Assembly: GCA_900553315.1 (NCBI GenBank)
Contig: USCW01000023.1
Coordinates: 1-14,874, forward strand
Source: an uncultured Eubacteriales bacterium
GTDB taxonomy: Bacteria; Bacillota; Clostridia; Christensenellales; Aristaeellaceae
Direction of reading: 5' to 3'
Length of the DNA: 14,874 bases
Part shown: in pieces, positions 1 to 6,797 of the stretch
How the letters are laid out: every line of letters starts with the position of its first letter
Numbering within the stretch: the first letter of the stretch is position 1
Notes under the pieces: model-generated
Database searches by the model: none
Seen by the model: the letters and a program-made list of their open reading frames with translations, nothing else
What the model was told of the DNA's origin: nothing
Made by a program: the position numbers and the translations under genes

Positions 1-15
1 TACTTCTCTCTTGCC

Positions 16-70
16 GCAGTCAAGGTCGGGTCGTATTTGCTTCGCAAATCTCCACCCTTCCCTTGACTGC
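16..70. repeat. Long imperfect hairpin upstream of ygiQ
   Basis: Perfect 10-base arms GCAGTCAAGG (16-25) and CCTTGACTGC (61-70) enclose a second pairing GGGT/ACCC (28-31 with 54-57) and an apical hairpin ATTTGC-TTC-GCAAAT (35-49). The whole can fold into one interrupted stem. There is no T-run on either side, so it does not look like a standard Rho-independent terminator. It ends about 70 bases before the ygiQ promoter. It could be a dispersed palindromic element or the 3' end of an upstream transcript; the sequence alone does not decide. Confidence 0.6.
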
Positions 71-141
71 TCTCTGATGCGCTATGTGTAACCTATGCTT
101 GACACTCCTACACAGTCGCCGTGAAACTGTATGGATGCGCC

Positions 142-170
142 TTGACAGCGGCGATGCTTCAACGTACAAT
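142..170 (+). promoter_or_regulatory. Sigma-A promoter of ygiQ
   Basis: TTGACA (142-147), a 17-base spacer and TACAAT (165-170) make a near-perfect housekeeping promoter. Transcription would begin near 177, only about 15 bases before the ATG at 192. That leaves room for the GGGAGG ribosome binding site and little else. Confidence 0.85.
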
Positions 171-191
171 GAAGTGTCGGGAGGGTGTTTT

Positions 192-2138
192 ATGCCTGTA
201 TTGGGTCACCAGTTTTTACCGGTAACGCTTGAGGAATGTCATAAGCGCGGCTGGGACGCGCCGGATTTTGTATATGTCTGCGGGGATGCCTATGTGGATC
301 ATCCCTCCTTTGGTCATGCGATTATTGGACGCATTTTGGAGCAGGCAGGGTATCGCGTGGCGATGCTTTGTCTGCCGCCGTGGCAGGATGCGGAGGCCTT
401 TAAACGCTTTGGAAAGCCGAAGCTGGGTTTTCTGGTTACGGCGGGTGTGATTGACAGCATGGTGAATCACTATACCGCCGCGAAAAAGGTGCGTAGTGAG
501 GATGCCTATGCGCCCGGAGGCAGGGCCGGGATGCGCCCCGATCGGGCGACGATTGTCTATTGTAACCGCATTCGGCAAGCTTATCGGGATATGCCGATTC
601 TCATTGGCGGCGTGGAAGCCTCGCTGCGGCGGTTTTCGCATTATGATTACTGGGATGATAAGGTGCGCCACTCCATTTTGGTAGATGCCGGTGCAACACT
701 TTTAATGTACGGAATGGGGGAACTCTCCATTTTGCAATGTGCCGATTGGGTGCGCCGGGGAATGCCGCATGAAGAATTGGCGGAGATTCGCGGCATCTGC
801 TATATGCAGAAAACGCCTGAGGAACGCGCAGAGCTTCTGCCGTCCCATGAAGAGGTAAAAGCAGACCGCCGCAAATATGCGGAGGCGTTTCTGGTACAGT
901 ACGAAGAGCAGGATCCTGTTCGCGGAAAGTACCTTTGCCAAAAGCAGGATACCGACCGATATTTGGTGCAGACGCCGCCGCAGCCGCCCTTGAGCCGGAA
1001 AGAACTGGACGCGGTCTATGATCTGCCGTACACGCGCCGTTGGCATCCGATGTATGATAAAGACGGCGGTATTCCTGCGTTGGCCGAGGTGGAGTTTTCC
1101 ATTGCTTCAACCCGCGGCTGCTTCGGCTCGTGCAGCTTCTGCGCCATTACCTTTCATCAAGGACGAATCGTTACCTCACGCAGTCCAAAGTCTATTTTGG
1201 ACGAGGCGAAGCTGCTGACAACGCTGCCCGGATTCAAGGGCTATATACATGATGTGGGCGGCCCTACGGCAAATTTCCGCTTACCCGCATGCAAAAAGCA
1301 GTTGGCGCATGGAGCGTGCAAGGGGAAGCAATGCCTGTACCCGCGTCCGTGCAAGAATATGCAGGTATCGCACGCGGAGTTGGTCGAGATTCTGCGGGAC
1401 ATGCGGAAAATTCCTAAGATCAAAAAGGTGTTTATCCGTTCCGGCTTGCGCTACGACTATATTATGGCGGACAAGGATCCAACCTTCCTGCGGGAGCTAT
1501 GCAAGTATCATATTTCTGGTCAGCTGAAGGTTGCGCCGGAGCATGTGTGCCCGCAGGTACTGGCCGAGATGGGTAAACCGGGTCGGGATGTCTATGACGC
1601 ATTTGTGGCTCGTTATAAGGCAGTGAATGAACAGCTTGGGATCAAGCAGTATCTGGTGCCCTATCTGATGAGCAGTCATCCAGGCAGCGATCTTAATGCG
1701 GCGGTGGAATTGGCATGCTATCTGCGAGATATGCATTTGCATCCCGAGCAGGTGCAGGACTTTTATCCAACGCCCGGCACATTGAGCACCTGCATGTTTT
1801 TCACAGGTCTTGATCCGCGGACGATGCAGCCTGTATTCGTACCGCGTACGCCGCAGGAAAAGGGAATGCAACGTGCGCTGCTGCAATACAGCCGCCCGGA
1901 GAATCAGCCAATTGTGCGTAAGGCGCTTCGATTGTGCAATCGAGAGGATTTGATTGGCTATGGCCCCAAATGCCTCGTACCGCCGGGAAACGTGGATAGC
2001 TATGGGACATCTAACGGGCGAAATACCAGAGGTATGCAGGGGCGGAAACCGCCGGTGCGACAGAATAATAACGAACGGCATCCATGCGGGGCAAAAACTA
2101 AACCGCGGAAAAGCAGGCCAATATCTGACAAAAAGTAA
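192..2138 (+). CDS. ygiQ: YgiQ family radical SAM protein
   Basis: This 648-residue protein belongs to the YgiQ family (UPF0313), cytoplasmic radical SAM proteins whose reaction is not established. The radical SAM cluster motif CFGSCSFC supplies the three cysteines C310, C314 and C317. The N-terminal part, with VYVCGDAYVDHPSFGHAIIG and ILIGGVEASLRRFSHYDYW, is characteristic of the family, as is QVQDFYPTPGTLSTCMF toward the C-terminus. The last 50 or so residues are basic and low in complexity, as in many homologues. The open frame extends back to 84, but I chose ATG 192: it has GGGAGG seven bases upstream and follows the promoter at 142-170, whereas the 84 start would lie upstream of the transcription start. 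It is monocistronic and faces the convergent yigZ. Confidence 0.93.
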   Translation: MPVLGHQFLPVTLEECHKRGWDAPDFVYVCGDAYVDHPSFGHAIIGRILEQAGYRVAMLCLPPWQDAEAFKRFGKPKLGFLVTAGVIDSMVNHYTAAKKVRSEDAYAPGGRAGMRPDRATIVYCNRIRQAYRDMPILIGGVEASLRRFSHYDYWDDKVRHSILVDAGATLLMYGMGELSILQCADWVRRGMPHEELAEIRGICYMQKTPEERAELLPSHEEVKADRRKYAEAFLVQYEEQDPVRGKYLCQKQDTDRYLVQTPPQPPLSRKELDAVYDLPYTRRWHPMYDKDGGIPALAEVEFSIASTRGCFGSCSFCAITFHQGRIVTSRSPKSILDEAKLLTTLPGFKGYIHDVGGPTANFRLPACKKQLAHGACKGKQCLYPRPCKNMQVSHAELVEILRDMRKIPKIKKVFIRSGLRYDYIMADKDPTFLRELCKYHISGQLKVAPEHVCPQVLAEMGKPGRDVYDAFVARYKAVNEQLGIKQYLVPYLMSSHPGSDLNAAVELACYLRDMHLHPEQVQDFYPTPGTLSTCMFFTGLDPRTMQPVFVPRTPQEKGMQRALLQYSRPENQPIVRKALRLCNREDLIGYGPKCLVPPGNVDSYGTSNGRNTRGMQGRKPPVRQNNNERHPCGAKTKPRKSRPISDKK

Positions 2139-2170
2139 AAAAGCGCAAGAGAGCATGAGCTTCTCCTGCA

Positions 2171-2228
2171 TCAGTCTGTCAAAGAATCCACAATGCGACC
2201 TCGCAATGTGGATTCTTTGACAGACTGA
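2171..2228. repeat. 22-bp perfect-stem hairpin (first of a tandem pair)
   Basis: Bases 2171-2192 are the exact reverse complement of 2207-2228. Inside lies an A/A mismatch and then TGCG/CGCA around the loop ACCT. The stem is far longer than an ordinary intrinsic terminator stem, and neither side carries a clean run of T immediately after it. It sits between convergent ygiQ and yigZ, where a bidirectional transcript-end structure would be expected. Confidence 0.75.
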
Positions 2229-2265
2229 CAGCTGCGACAACGTATATATACGCTGTCGCAGCTGT
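2228..2265. repeat. 12-bp perfect-stem hairpin (second of a tandem pair)
   Basis: ACAGCTGCGACA (2228-2239) pairs perfectly with TGTCGCAGCTGT (2254-2265). After one A/C mismatch the helix continues with CGTA/TACG around an alternating TA core (2241-2252). It begins on the base where the first hairpin ends, so the two stems abut with no gap. It lies eight bases beyond the yigZ stop codon and may end or protect that transcript, although no T-run follows. Confidence 0.7.
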
Positions 2266-2272
2266 GATTGCT

Positions 2273-2908
2273 TTAGTTTGAAACGGCCCAAGGGAAGAAA
2301 AGTTCTTCTTCGAGCAGAGCTTCCAAGCGACCGTCCGTCATACGGGTCAATTCGTCAAGCACGGTGGAGACGTCGCTTTCGCGCATGAGCAGCGTGAATG
2401 TGACGGCCGTCGTGAACTCACTGGAAAGCAACTGCACCGGGAGAGAACGCAGGGCGTGATGCACGCGATCCCATTGAGGATAGGCCACCTCGCAGAGATA
2501 GCGGACAGAGGGCTCCATAGTGACGACCTCCGCTGCTTTCAGCGCGGTTACGCAGCCTTGCGTGTAGGCACGCACCAGACCACCCGCCCCCAGCAGAATG
2601 CCACCGAAATACCGCGTGACGACTACACAGACATTGACCACACCTCGAGCCTTGAGTACCTCCATAATAGGAAGTCCGGCGGTACCACCCGGTTCGCCAT
2701 CATCGTTGTAGCGCATGATTCCTGCGTTCAGGCCAATGACGTAGGCATAACAGTTGTGGTTTGCGTCCTTGTGCTTTTGACGGATGCTTTGCAGGAAAGC
2801 CAGCGCTTCCTCTTCCGTTTCGGCAGGAGAGGCATAGCCGATGAAGCGGCTTTTATTGATGATAAACTCATCGCTGGCCGCCTGTCTTACGGTTTTGTAC
2901 GGCTTCAT
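2273..2908 (-). CDS. yigZ: YigZ/IMPACT family protein
   Basis: This 211-residue protein has the full family length and the hallmark IMPACT signature: MRYNDDGEPGGTAGLPIMEV (about residues 65-84) followed by VVVTRYFGGILLGAGGLVRA (about 95-114). An N-terminal stretch KSRFIGYA is also typical. The second half corresponds to the family's C-terminal ferredoxin-like domain. YigZ proteins are linked to translation control through the eukaryotic IMPACT homologue, but their bacterial role is not settled. The ATG overlaps the tyrS stop in an ATGA (2905-2908), so translation is probably coupled to tyrS. It is the last gene of the T-box operon that starts at 5376, so its expression should follow tRNA-Tyr charging. 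Confidence 0.93.
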   Translation of the reverse strand: MKPYKTVRQAASDEFIINKSRFIGYASPAETEEEALAFLQSIRQKHKDANHNCYAYVIGLNAGIMRYNDDGEPGGTAGLPIMEVLKARGVVNVCVVVTRYFGGILLGAGGLVRAYTQGCVTALKAAEVVTMEPSVRYLCEVAYPQWDRVHHALRSLPVQLLSSEFTTAVTFTLLMRESDVSTVLDELTRMTDGRLEALLEEELFFPWAVSN

Positions 2909-4137
2909 GCTTTCAGAATCAAACGGCAGAAGCCCTTCTTGCCCTTCTTCAGCAGGATGCCGTCGCCATGCAGTTGCTCGGCAGAGACCTGTGCACCGAA
3001 GTCCTCGACCTTTTCGTCGCCCAGATAGACCGCACCGGCCTTTACCTGGTTGCGGGCATCGCTCTGGCTCTTGCAGAGGTTGGCGCGCACCAGCATGGTG
3101 GTGACGCGGGCATCTGCCACAAGATCGTCTGCGGTCAGCTCACAGGTGGGAACATTGCTGCTCTCAGCACCGCCCGCGAACAGTGCTAGCGCGGCTTCAA
3201 CGGCTTGCTTGGCGGCCTCTTCGCCATGTACCAGCTTAGTTACTTCATAGGCCAGCACCTTCTTGGCCTCGTTGATCTCGCTGCCCTCCAAGGCCCCCAG
3301 ACGACGCACCTCGTCCATTGGCAGGAAGGTCAGCAGGCCGAGACACTTTTCCACATCCTTGTCGTCCACGTTACGCCAGTACTGATAGAAATCAAAGGGC
3401 GAGGTCTTGTTGGGGTCAAGCCACAGCGCCCCCTTTTCCGTCTTGCCCATCTTGCGACCGTCATGGGTCAACAGCAACTGGAAGGTGCAGGCGAAGGCCT
3501 TTTCGTTGTCCTTGCGGCGCACCAGATCAGCGCCGCCCAGCATGTTGCTCCATTGGTCGTTGCCGCCCATCTCCAAGCGACAGCCATAGCGATGGAACAG
3601 CTCGAGGAAGTCGTAGCTCTGCATGAGCATATAGGTAAATTCCAGAAAGCTCAGGCCGTTATCGGTCGCCATGCGGGCCTTGTAGCATTCGGCGGTGAGC
3701 ATCTTGTTTACCGAGAACAGGGAGCCGATGTCGCGCATGAACTCAATGAAGTTGAGATTGCGTAGCCAGTCGCCGTTATTGGCAATGATGGCCTTGCCGT
3801 CAGAAAAGTCTAGAAAACGGCTCATTTGTTCTTTGATATGCGCTACGTTGTTGTCGATTGTCTCGACAGTCATCATTTTACGCATATCTGTTTTACCGGA
3901 AGGGTCGCCAATCATGGCGGTGCCGCCGCCCATCAGCGCAATAGGGCGATGGCCGGCACGCTGCATGTGTGCCATGGCCATGATCGGAATGTAGTGACCA
4001 ATATGCAGGGAATCGGCGGTGGGGTCGAAGCCTACATAGAAGGTCGTGGGCTGCTTCAGCTGTTCGTACAGTTCGTCTTCAAAGGTAGTCTGGGCGATGA
4101 AACCGCGTTCCTTCAAAATGTCGAGTACGTGAGGCAT
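2905..4137 (-). CDS. tyrS: Tyrosyl-tRNA synthetase
   Basis: This 410-residue class I synthetase attaches tyrosine to tRNA-Tyr in the cytoplasm. It shows the HIGH motif (residues 45-48, in ADSLHIGHYIP), the tyrosine-binding region around YMLMQSYDFLEL (169-180), GGNDQWSNM (191-199) and a KMSKS equivalent KMGKT (229-233). The C-terminal 65 or so residues form the S4-like tRNA-binding domain. Length and motifs match the TyrS1 type. AAGGAG lies about ten bases upstream of ATG 4137. There is no separate T-box directly in front of it: only 51 bases separate it from the aminotransferase stop, so it is read from the T-box promoter at 5716. It overlaps yigZ by four bases. Confidence 0.97.
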   Translation of the reverse strand: MPHVLDILKERGFIAQTTFEDELYEQLKQPTTFYVGFDPTADSLHIGHYIPIMAMAHMQRAGHRPIALMGGGTAMIGDPSGKTDMRKMMTVETIDNNVAHIKEQMSRFLDFSDGKAIIANNGDWLRNLNFIEFMRDIGSLFSVNKMLTAECYKARMATDNGLSFLEFTYMLMQSYDFLELFHRYGCRLEMGGNDQWSNMLGGADLVRRKDNEKAFACTFQLLLTHDGRKMGKTEKGALWLDPNKTSPFDFYQYWRNVDDKDVEKCLGLLTFLPMDEVRRLGALEGSEINEAKKVLAYEVTKLVHGEEAAKQAVEAALALFAGGAESSNVPTCELTADDLVADARVTTMLVRANLCKSQSDARNQVKAGAVYLGDEKVEDFGAQVSAEQLHGDGILLKKGKKGFCRLILKA

Positions 4138-4188
4138 GGTTCATTCTCCTTTATATGTATCATGATTTTCATGGGGGAAACAAGCGTG

Positions 4189-5376
4189 TTACGCCTGAGC
4201 AATGACTTCCCGCAGCGTGGTTATGCCTTCGTGAATCTGGGCAACGGTGCTGTTGGAGAAGTTGAGGCGCAGGGTGTTTTCGTGACCACCGTCGGCGAAG
4301 AAGTGGGTGCCGGGGACATAGGCCACATGGCGTTCGATGCACTTGGGCATCAGCTTGACGGCATCCAGTCCATTCGGAAGCTCTACCCAGACAAACAGGC
4401 CGCCCTGCGGATGGGTGAAGGTGGTTCCGGCAGGGAAGGTTTTCAGCTCGTCCAGCATAGCGTTCAACTGCTCCGCGTAGCTCTGGCAGATACTGCGGAT
4501 ATGGTCGGGAAGCAAGCCCTGACGCAGATATTCCGCCACGATGGCCTGATTCAGATTGGCAGTATGCACATCGGAGGACTGCTTGCCAATGATGCACTTG
4601 CGAATAATCTGCGGATCTCCCGCAAGATAGCCCACGCGCAGACCGGGACTGATGATCTTGCTGAAGGAGCCGAGGAACACCACCCAGCCTTCCGTGTCAA
4701 AGCTCTTGATAGAGGGCAGCGGATCGCCTGCGTAACGTAGATCACGGTAAGGATCGTCTTCGGCAACTACAACGCCGTATTTGGTGGCCAGTTCTGCAAT
4801 AGCCTTGCGCCGTTCCAGCGGAAGCGCCTTGCCCGTGGGATTCTGGAAGGTCGGAATGACATACAGCAGCTTGGGATGGTACTGCTGCATGGCCTTTTCC
4901 AAGGCTTCAATAATAAGACCGTTTTCGTCGCTTTCAACAGGAACGGGCTTAGCCTGATACAGCCGCATACATTGGATATTGCCGAGGAAAGAAGGATTTT
5001 CCAGCAGCACAACGTCGCCGGGATCGATCAGCGCCTTGCAAAGCAAATCCATCGCCTGTGTGGAGCCCGTTACGGGAAGTATGCCGCCCTGCGGAATATC
5101 AATGCCGACAGCTTCGCACAGATAGGGATACAACTGCTCCAGTAGCGCGGGATACCCTTCGGTTGCGCCGTATTGCAAGATACCCTTACCGTTTTCGGTC
5201 ATGACCTTTTCGCAAATTGCCTTGACCTGCTCGTCCGGCAGCGCGGAACGCGCCGGGTTGCCGCCGGCAAAAGAGATCATGCCCGGCTGCATAGTGAGCT
5301 TTAAGATCTCACGGATTGCGCTGCCGCTGATGGTATCAAAACGGTGCGCGAAGGAAAGCTCATCCAGCGTTTTCAT
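4189..5376 (-). CDS. PLP-dependent class I/II aminotransferase (aromatic or 2-aminoadipate type)
   Basis: This 395-residue fold-type I aminotransferase carries GQ-type PLP contacts (TGSTQAMD, 103-110), NPTG (179-182), the D207/Y210 cofactor pair in EDDPY, the Schiff-base lysine K240 in GSFSKIISPGLRVG, and the carboxylate-binding arginine R370 in LRLNFS. The family (LysN/ARO8-like, related to MocR C-terminal domains) includes 2-aminoadipate, aromatic and branched-chain enzymes, so substrate is not readable from sequence alone. Context helps: it is the first gene after a T-box with tyrosine features and is followed by tyrS. I infer a role in tyrosine or phenylalanine synthesis or turnover. A GGAAAGGATGG ribosome binding site lies a little far (about 11 bases) from the ATG. 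Confidence 0.9.
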   Translation of the reverse strand: MKTLDELSFAHRFDTISGSAIREILKLTMQPGMISFAGGNPARSALPDEQVKAICEKVMTENGKGILQYGATEGYPALLEQLYPYLCEAVGIDIPQGGILPVTGSTQAMDLLCKALIDPGDVVLLENPSFLGNIQCMRLYQAKPVPVESDENGLIIEALEKAMQQYHPKLLYVIPTFQNPTGKALPLERRKAIAELATKYGVVVAEDDPYRDLRYAGDPLPSIKSFDTEGWVVFLGSFSKIISPGLRVGYLAGDPQIIRKCIIGKQSSDVHTANLNQAIVAEYLRQGLLPDHIRSICQSYAEQLNAMLDELKTFPAGTTFTHPQGGLFVWVELPNGLDAVKLMPKCIERHVAYVPGTHFFADGGHENTLRLNFSNSTVAQIHEGITTLREVIAQA

Positions 5377-5411
5377 TCAAAAATCCATCCTTTCCCAAAG
5401 CGGCTGGACAT

Positions 5412-5448
5412 AAAAACACCTTCCACGAGCGGTTGCTCGAGGAAGGTG
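5412..5448 (-). terminator. T-box regulated terminator
   Basis: On the minus strand CACCTTCC (5448-5441) pairs with GGAAGGTG (5424-5417). After one mismatch the stem continues as CGAGC/GCTCG with loop AACC, and a run of five T (5416-5412) follows. The 5' arm is the same sequence used as the 3' arm of the antiterminator, so the two folds are exclusive. Confidence 0.95.
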
Positions 5449-5682
5449 AACAATGTCACGGTACCACTTCCATGTTTGGACAGTTGCCTGTCCCTCTGTG
5501 AGAGAACAACATGATTCTCTCTGCGCGATAACCGGCGCACCGGATGCCGCCTACACAGCCTGACAAACCTTCAGCGGATAGCTCGGAGCTGTATACGCAT
5601 TCCTGCCGCTGCTTTCTTGCACCAACCGAAAGCTCTCTGAAAGCGGGAAAAAAGAACGCGAGCGTCTCCTCATCGCCAATAT
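5412..5682 (-). promoter_or_regulatory. T-box riboswitch, predicted tyrosine-specific
   Basis: The leader RNA of the aminotransferase-tyrS-yigZ operon is a complete T-box. Stem I shows the AGAGAGC bulge region (5632-5638) and the distal loop GGTTGGTGCAAG (5616-5627). A candidate specifier TAC (5593-5591 on the minus strand), followed by A, lies opposite the helix GCGTTC/GAATGC. The antiterminator (5471-5441) is textbook: GGAAG, the seven-base bulge TGGTACC, GTGA, a loop, TCAC and CTTCC. The fourth bulge base, U, would pair with discriminator A, which tRNA-Tyr carries. CACCTTCC is shared with the terminator that follows, so uncharged tRNA binding would prevent termination. Tyrosine specificity is inferred from the codon, the bulge base and the downstream tyrS. 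Confidence 0.94.
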
Positions 5683-5688
5683 AGCCTT

Positions 5689-5716
5689 ATTATAGCCAGA
5701 CAAAACCGTTTGTCAA
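5689..5716 (-). promoter_or_regulatory. Sigma-A promoter of the T-box operon
   Basis: On the minus strand, TTGACA (5716-5711) and TATAAT (5694-5689), both perfect consensus, are separated by 16 bases. Transcription would start near 5682, just before the first T-box helix, giving a leader of roughly 300 bases to the ATG at 5376. Confidence 0.9.
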
Positions 5717-5770
5717 GCATTAAAAATTCATAAGAAGATGATTGCGGCGGTAAAACTTTGCGGCAAGCTG

Positions 5771-5799
5771 ATGACAGCGCCGGAAAGTTATGGTATAAT
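5771..5799 (+). promoter_or_regulatory. Sigma-A promoter of uppP with extended -10
   Basis: ATGACA (5771-5776), a 17-base spacer and TATAAT (5794-5799) preceded by TGG form an extended -10 promoter. It diverges from the T-box promoter; about 55 bases separate the two -35 elements. The predicted start near 5806 gives a 5' leader of about 29 bases. Apart from these promoters and the T-box I see nothing else in the 5377-5834 gap. Confidence 0.82.
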
Positions 5800-5834
5800 C
5801 TTTCAACGGAACATTTCTGAAAGGAGTTCAGGGA

Positions 5835-6698
5835 ATGAATATTTTTCAAGCTGCGGTGCTTGGTCTGGTACAGGGATTGGCGGAGTTTCTGCCGATTTCG
5901 TCCAGCGGTCATCTGATTCTGGCGCGGCTGCTGATGGGCATTTCGGATGTGGAAGCAGACACGGGGAAATATATCATTTTTGATGTGCTGCTGCACGCGG
6001 GAACGCTGCTGGCGGTTGTGGTGGTTTTCTGGAAGGACTGGTGGGGAATTTTGAAGAATCCTTTCAAGTCCAAGACGCTGCTGCTGCTGATTATCGCGTC
6101 GCTGCCGGCACTGGTGGTTGTGGTGCTGTTCAATGATTTTGTTGAGCAGTTCTTTACGGGCTGGTTTTTGGGCGTAAGCTTTTTGATTACGGCGGTGTTC
6201 CTGCTGATTGCAGAGAACGTCAGCGCGAAGCCGGGGCCGCGGGCGCAGAAGCCGGGCTTCAAGCACGCTATTATTATGGGCATTATGCAAGCTATCGCAT
6301 TGCTGCCGGGCGTGAGCCGCAGCGGTTCTACGCTGACGGGCGGTCTGTGCTCTAAGCTGGATCGTCGTGCAGCGGCAAAGTTCGCTTTCATGATGAGCGC
6401 TCCTGCGATTCTGGGCAGTCTTGTTTTTGAGGGCAAGAGTGCCATTGAGAACGGCTATCTGGCGGAGCTGGAGCTGATTCCCATGATTGTCGGTGTGGTA
6501 ATCGCGGCGGTGAGCGGCTATCTGGCCATTCGTTTCATGCTGAAACTGATTCAGAAGGCCTCGCTGAACTGGTTTGCACTGTATGTTGCAATCGTTGGCG
6601 TGATGGTGCTGGTGCTTCAGCTGGCGGGGGTTCCGGGCGTACCGGCGTTCGAGATTCCCACGCTGAGCATGGTGCAGTCGTTCAAATTGCTGGGCTAA
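5835..6698 (+). CDS. uppP: Undecaprenyl-diphosphatase UppP/BacA
   Basis: This 287-residue polytopic membrane protein dephosphorylates undecaprenyl diphosphate so the lipid carrier can be reused for peptidoglycan synthesis; the family also confers bacitracin tolerance. Both catalytic signatures are present: GLAEFLPISSSGHL (residues 14-27, with E17, S22-S24 and H26) and LLPGVSRSGSTLTGG (156-170, with R162). H54 in VLLHAGTLLAV is also conserved. Between these are the expected hydrophobic segments, for example around 57-66, 82-99 and 111-127. The length is normal for the family. AAGGAG (5821-5826) lies eight bases before the ATG, and a good promoter is upstream. It is followed by a terminator at 6736-6783. 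Confidence 0.96.
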   Translation: MNIFQAAVLGLVQGLAEFLPISSSGHLILARLLMGISDVEADTGKYIIFDVLLHAGTLLAVVVVFWKDWWGILKNPFKSKTLLLLIIASLPALVVVVLFNDFVEQFFTGWFLGVSFLITAVFLLIAENVSAKPGPRAQKPGFKHAIIMGIMQAIALLPGVSRSGSTLTGGLCSKLDRRAAAKFAFMMSAPAILGSLVFEGKSAIENGYLAELELIPMIVGVVIAAVSGYLAIRFMLKLIQKASLNWFALYVAIVGVMVLVLQLAGVPGVPAFEIPTLSMVQSFKLLG

Positions 6699-6735
6699 CG
6701 GATAGAATACTGGCGTTCGACGCCTGAATAAAAGA

Positions 6736-6783
6736 ACAGCACACGGGCAGTCGACCGAATATCGGCTGCCCGTGCGCTGTTTT
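6736..6783 (+). terminator. Rho-independent terminator between uppP and the polyferredoxin gene
   Basis: ACAGC (6736-6740) and CACGGGCAG (6742-6750) pair with CTGCCCGTG (6766-6774) and GCTGT (6776-6780), with one A/C mismatch in the stem and TTTT at 6780-6783. An apical CCGA/TCGG pairing may extend it. The downstream AGGAGGG ribosome binding site starts two or three bases after the T-run. Confidence 0.8.
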
Positions 6784-6797
6784 CAGGAGGGAAAAAC

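Noticed and set aside
99..135. Second promoter from TTGACA at 99
   Set aside because: No -10-like hexamer lies at 16-18 bases; the promoter at 142-170 is far better.
84..191. N-terminal extension of the ygiQ frame to ATG 84
   Set aside because: It would start upstream of the perfect promoter at 142-170, has no good ribosome binding site, and the extra 36 residues do not resemble the family; ATG 192 has GGGAGG and begins with the conserved N-terminus.
2139..2165. Weak minus-strand terminator (GAGAAGC/GCTCTC followed by a T-run) after yigZ
   Set aside because: The stem is short, needs a bulge, and the T-run is separated from it by TTGCGC; the adjacent long hairpins dominate any folding.
4161..4173. 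CATGA/TCATG hairpin between the aminotransferase and tyrS genes
   Set aside because: Five pairs with a three-base loop and no T-run are too little to call a terminator or regulatory site.
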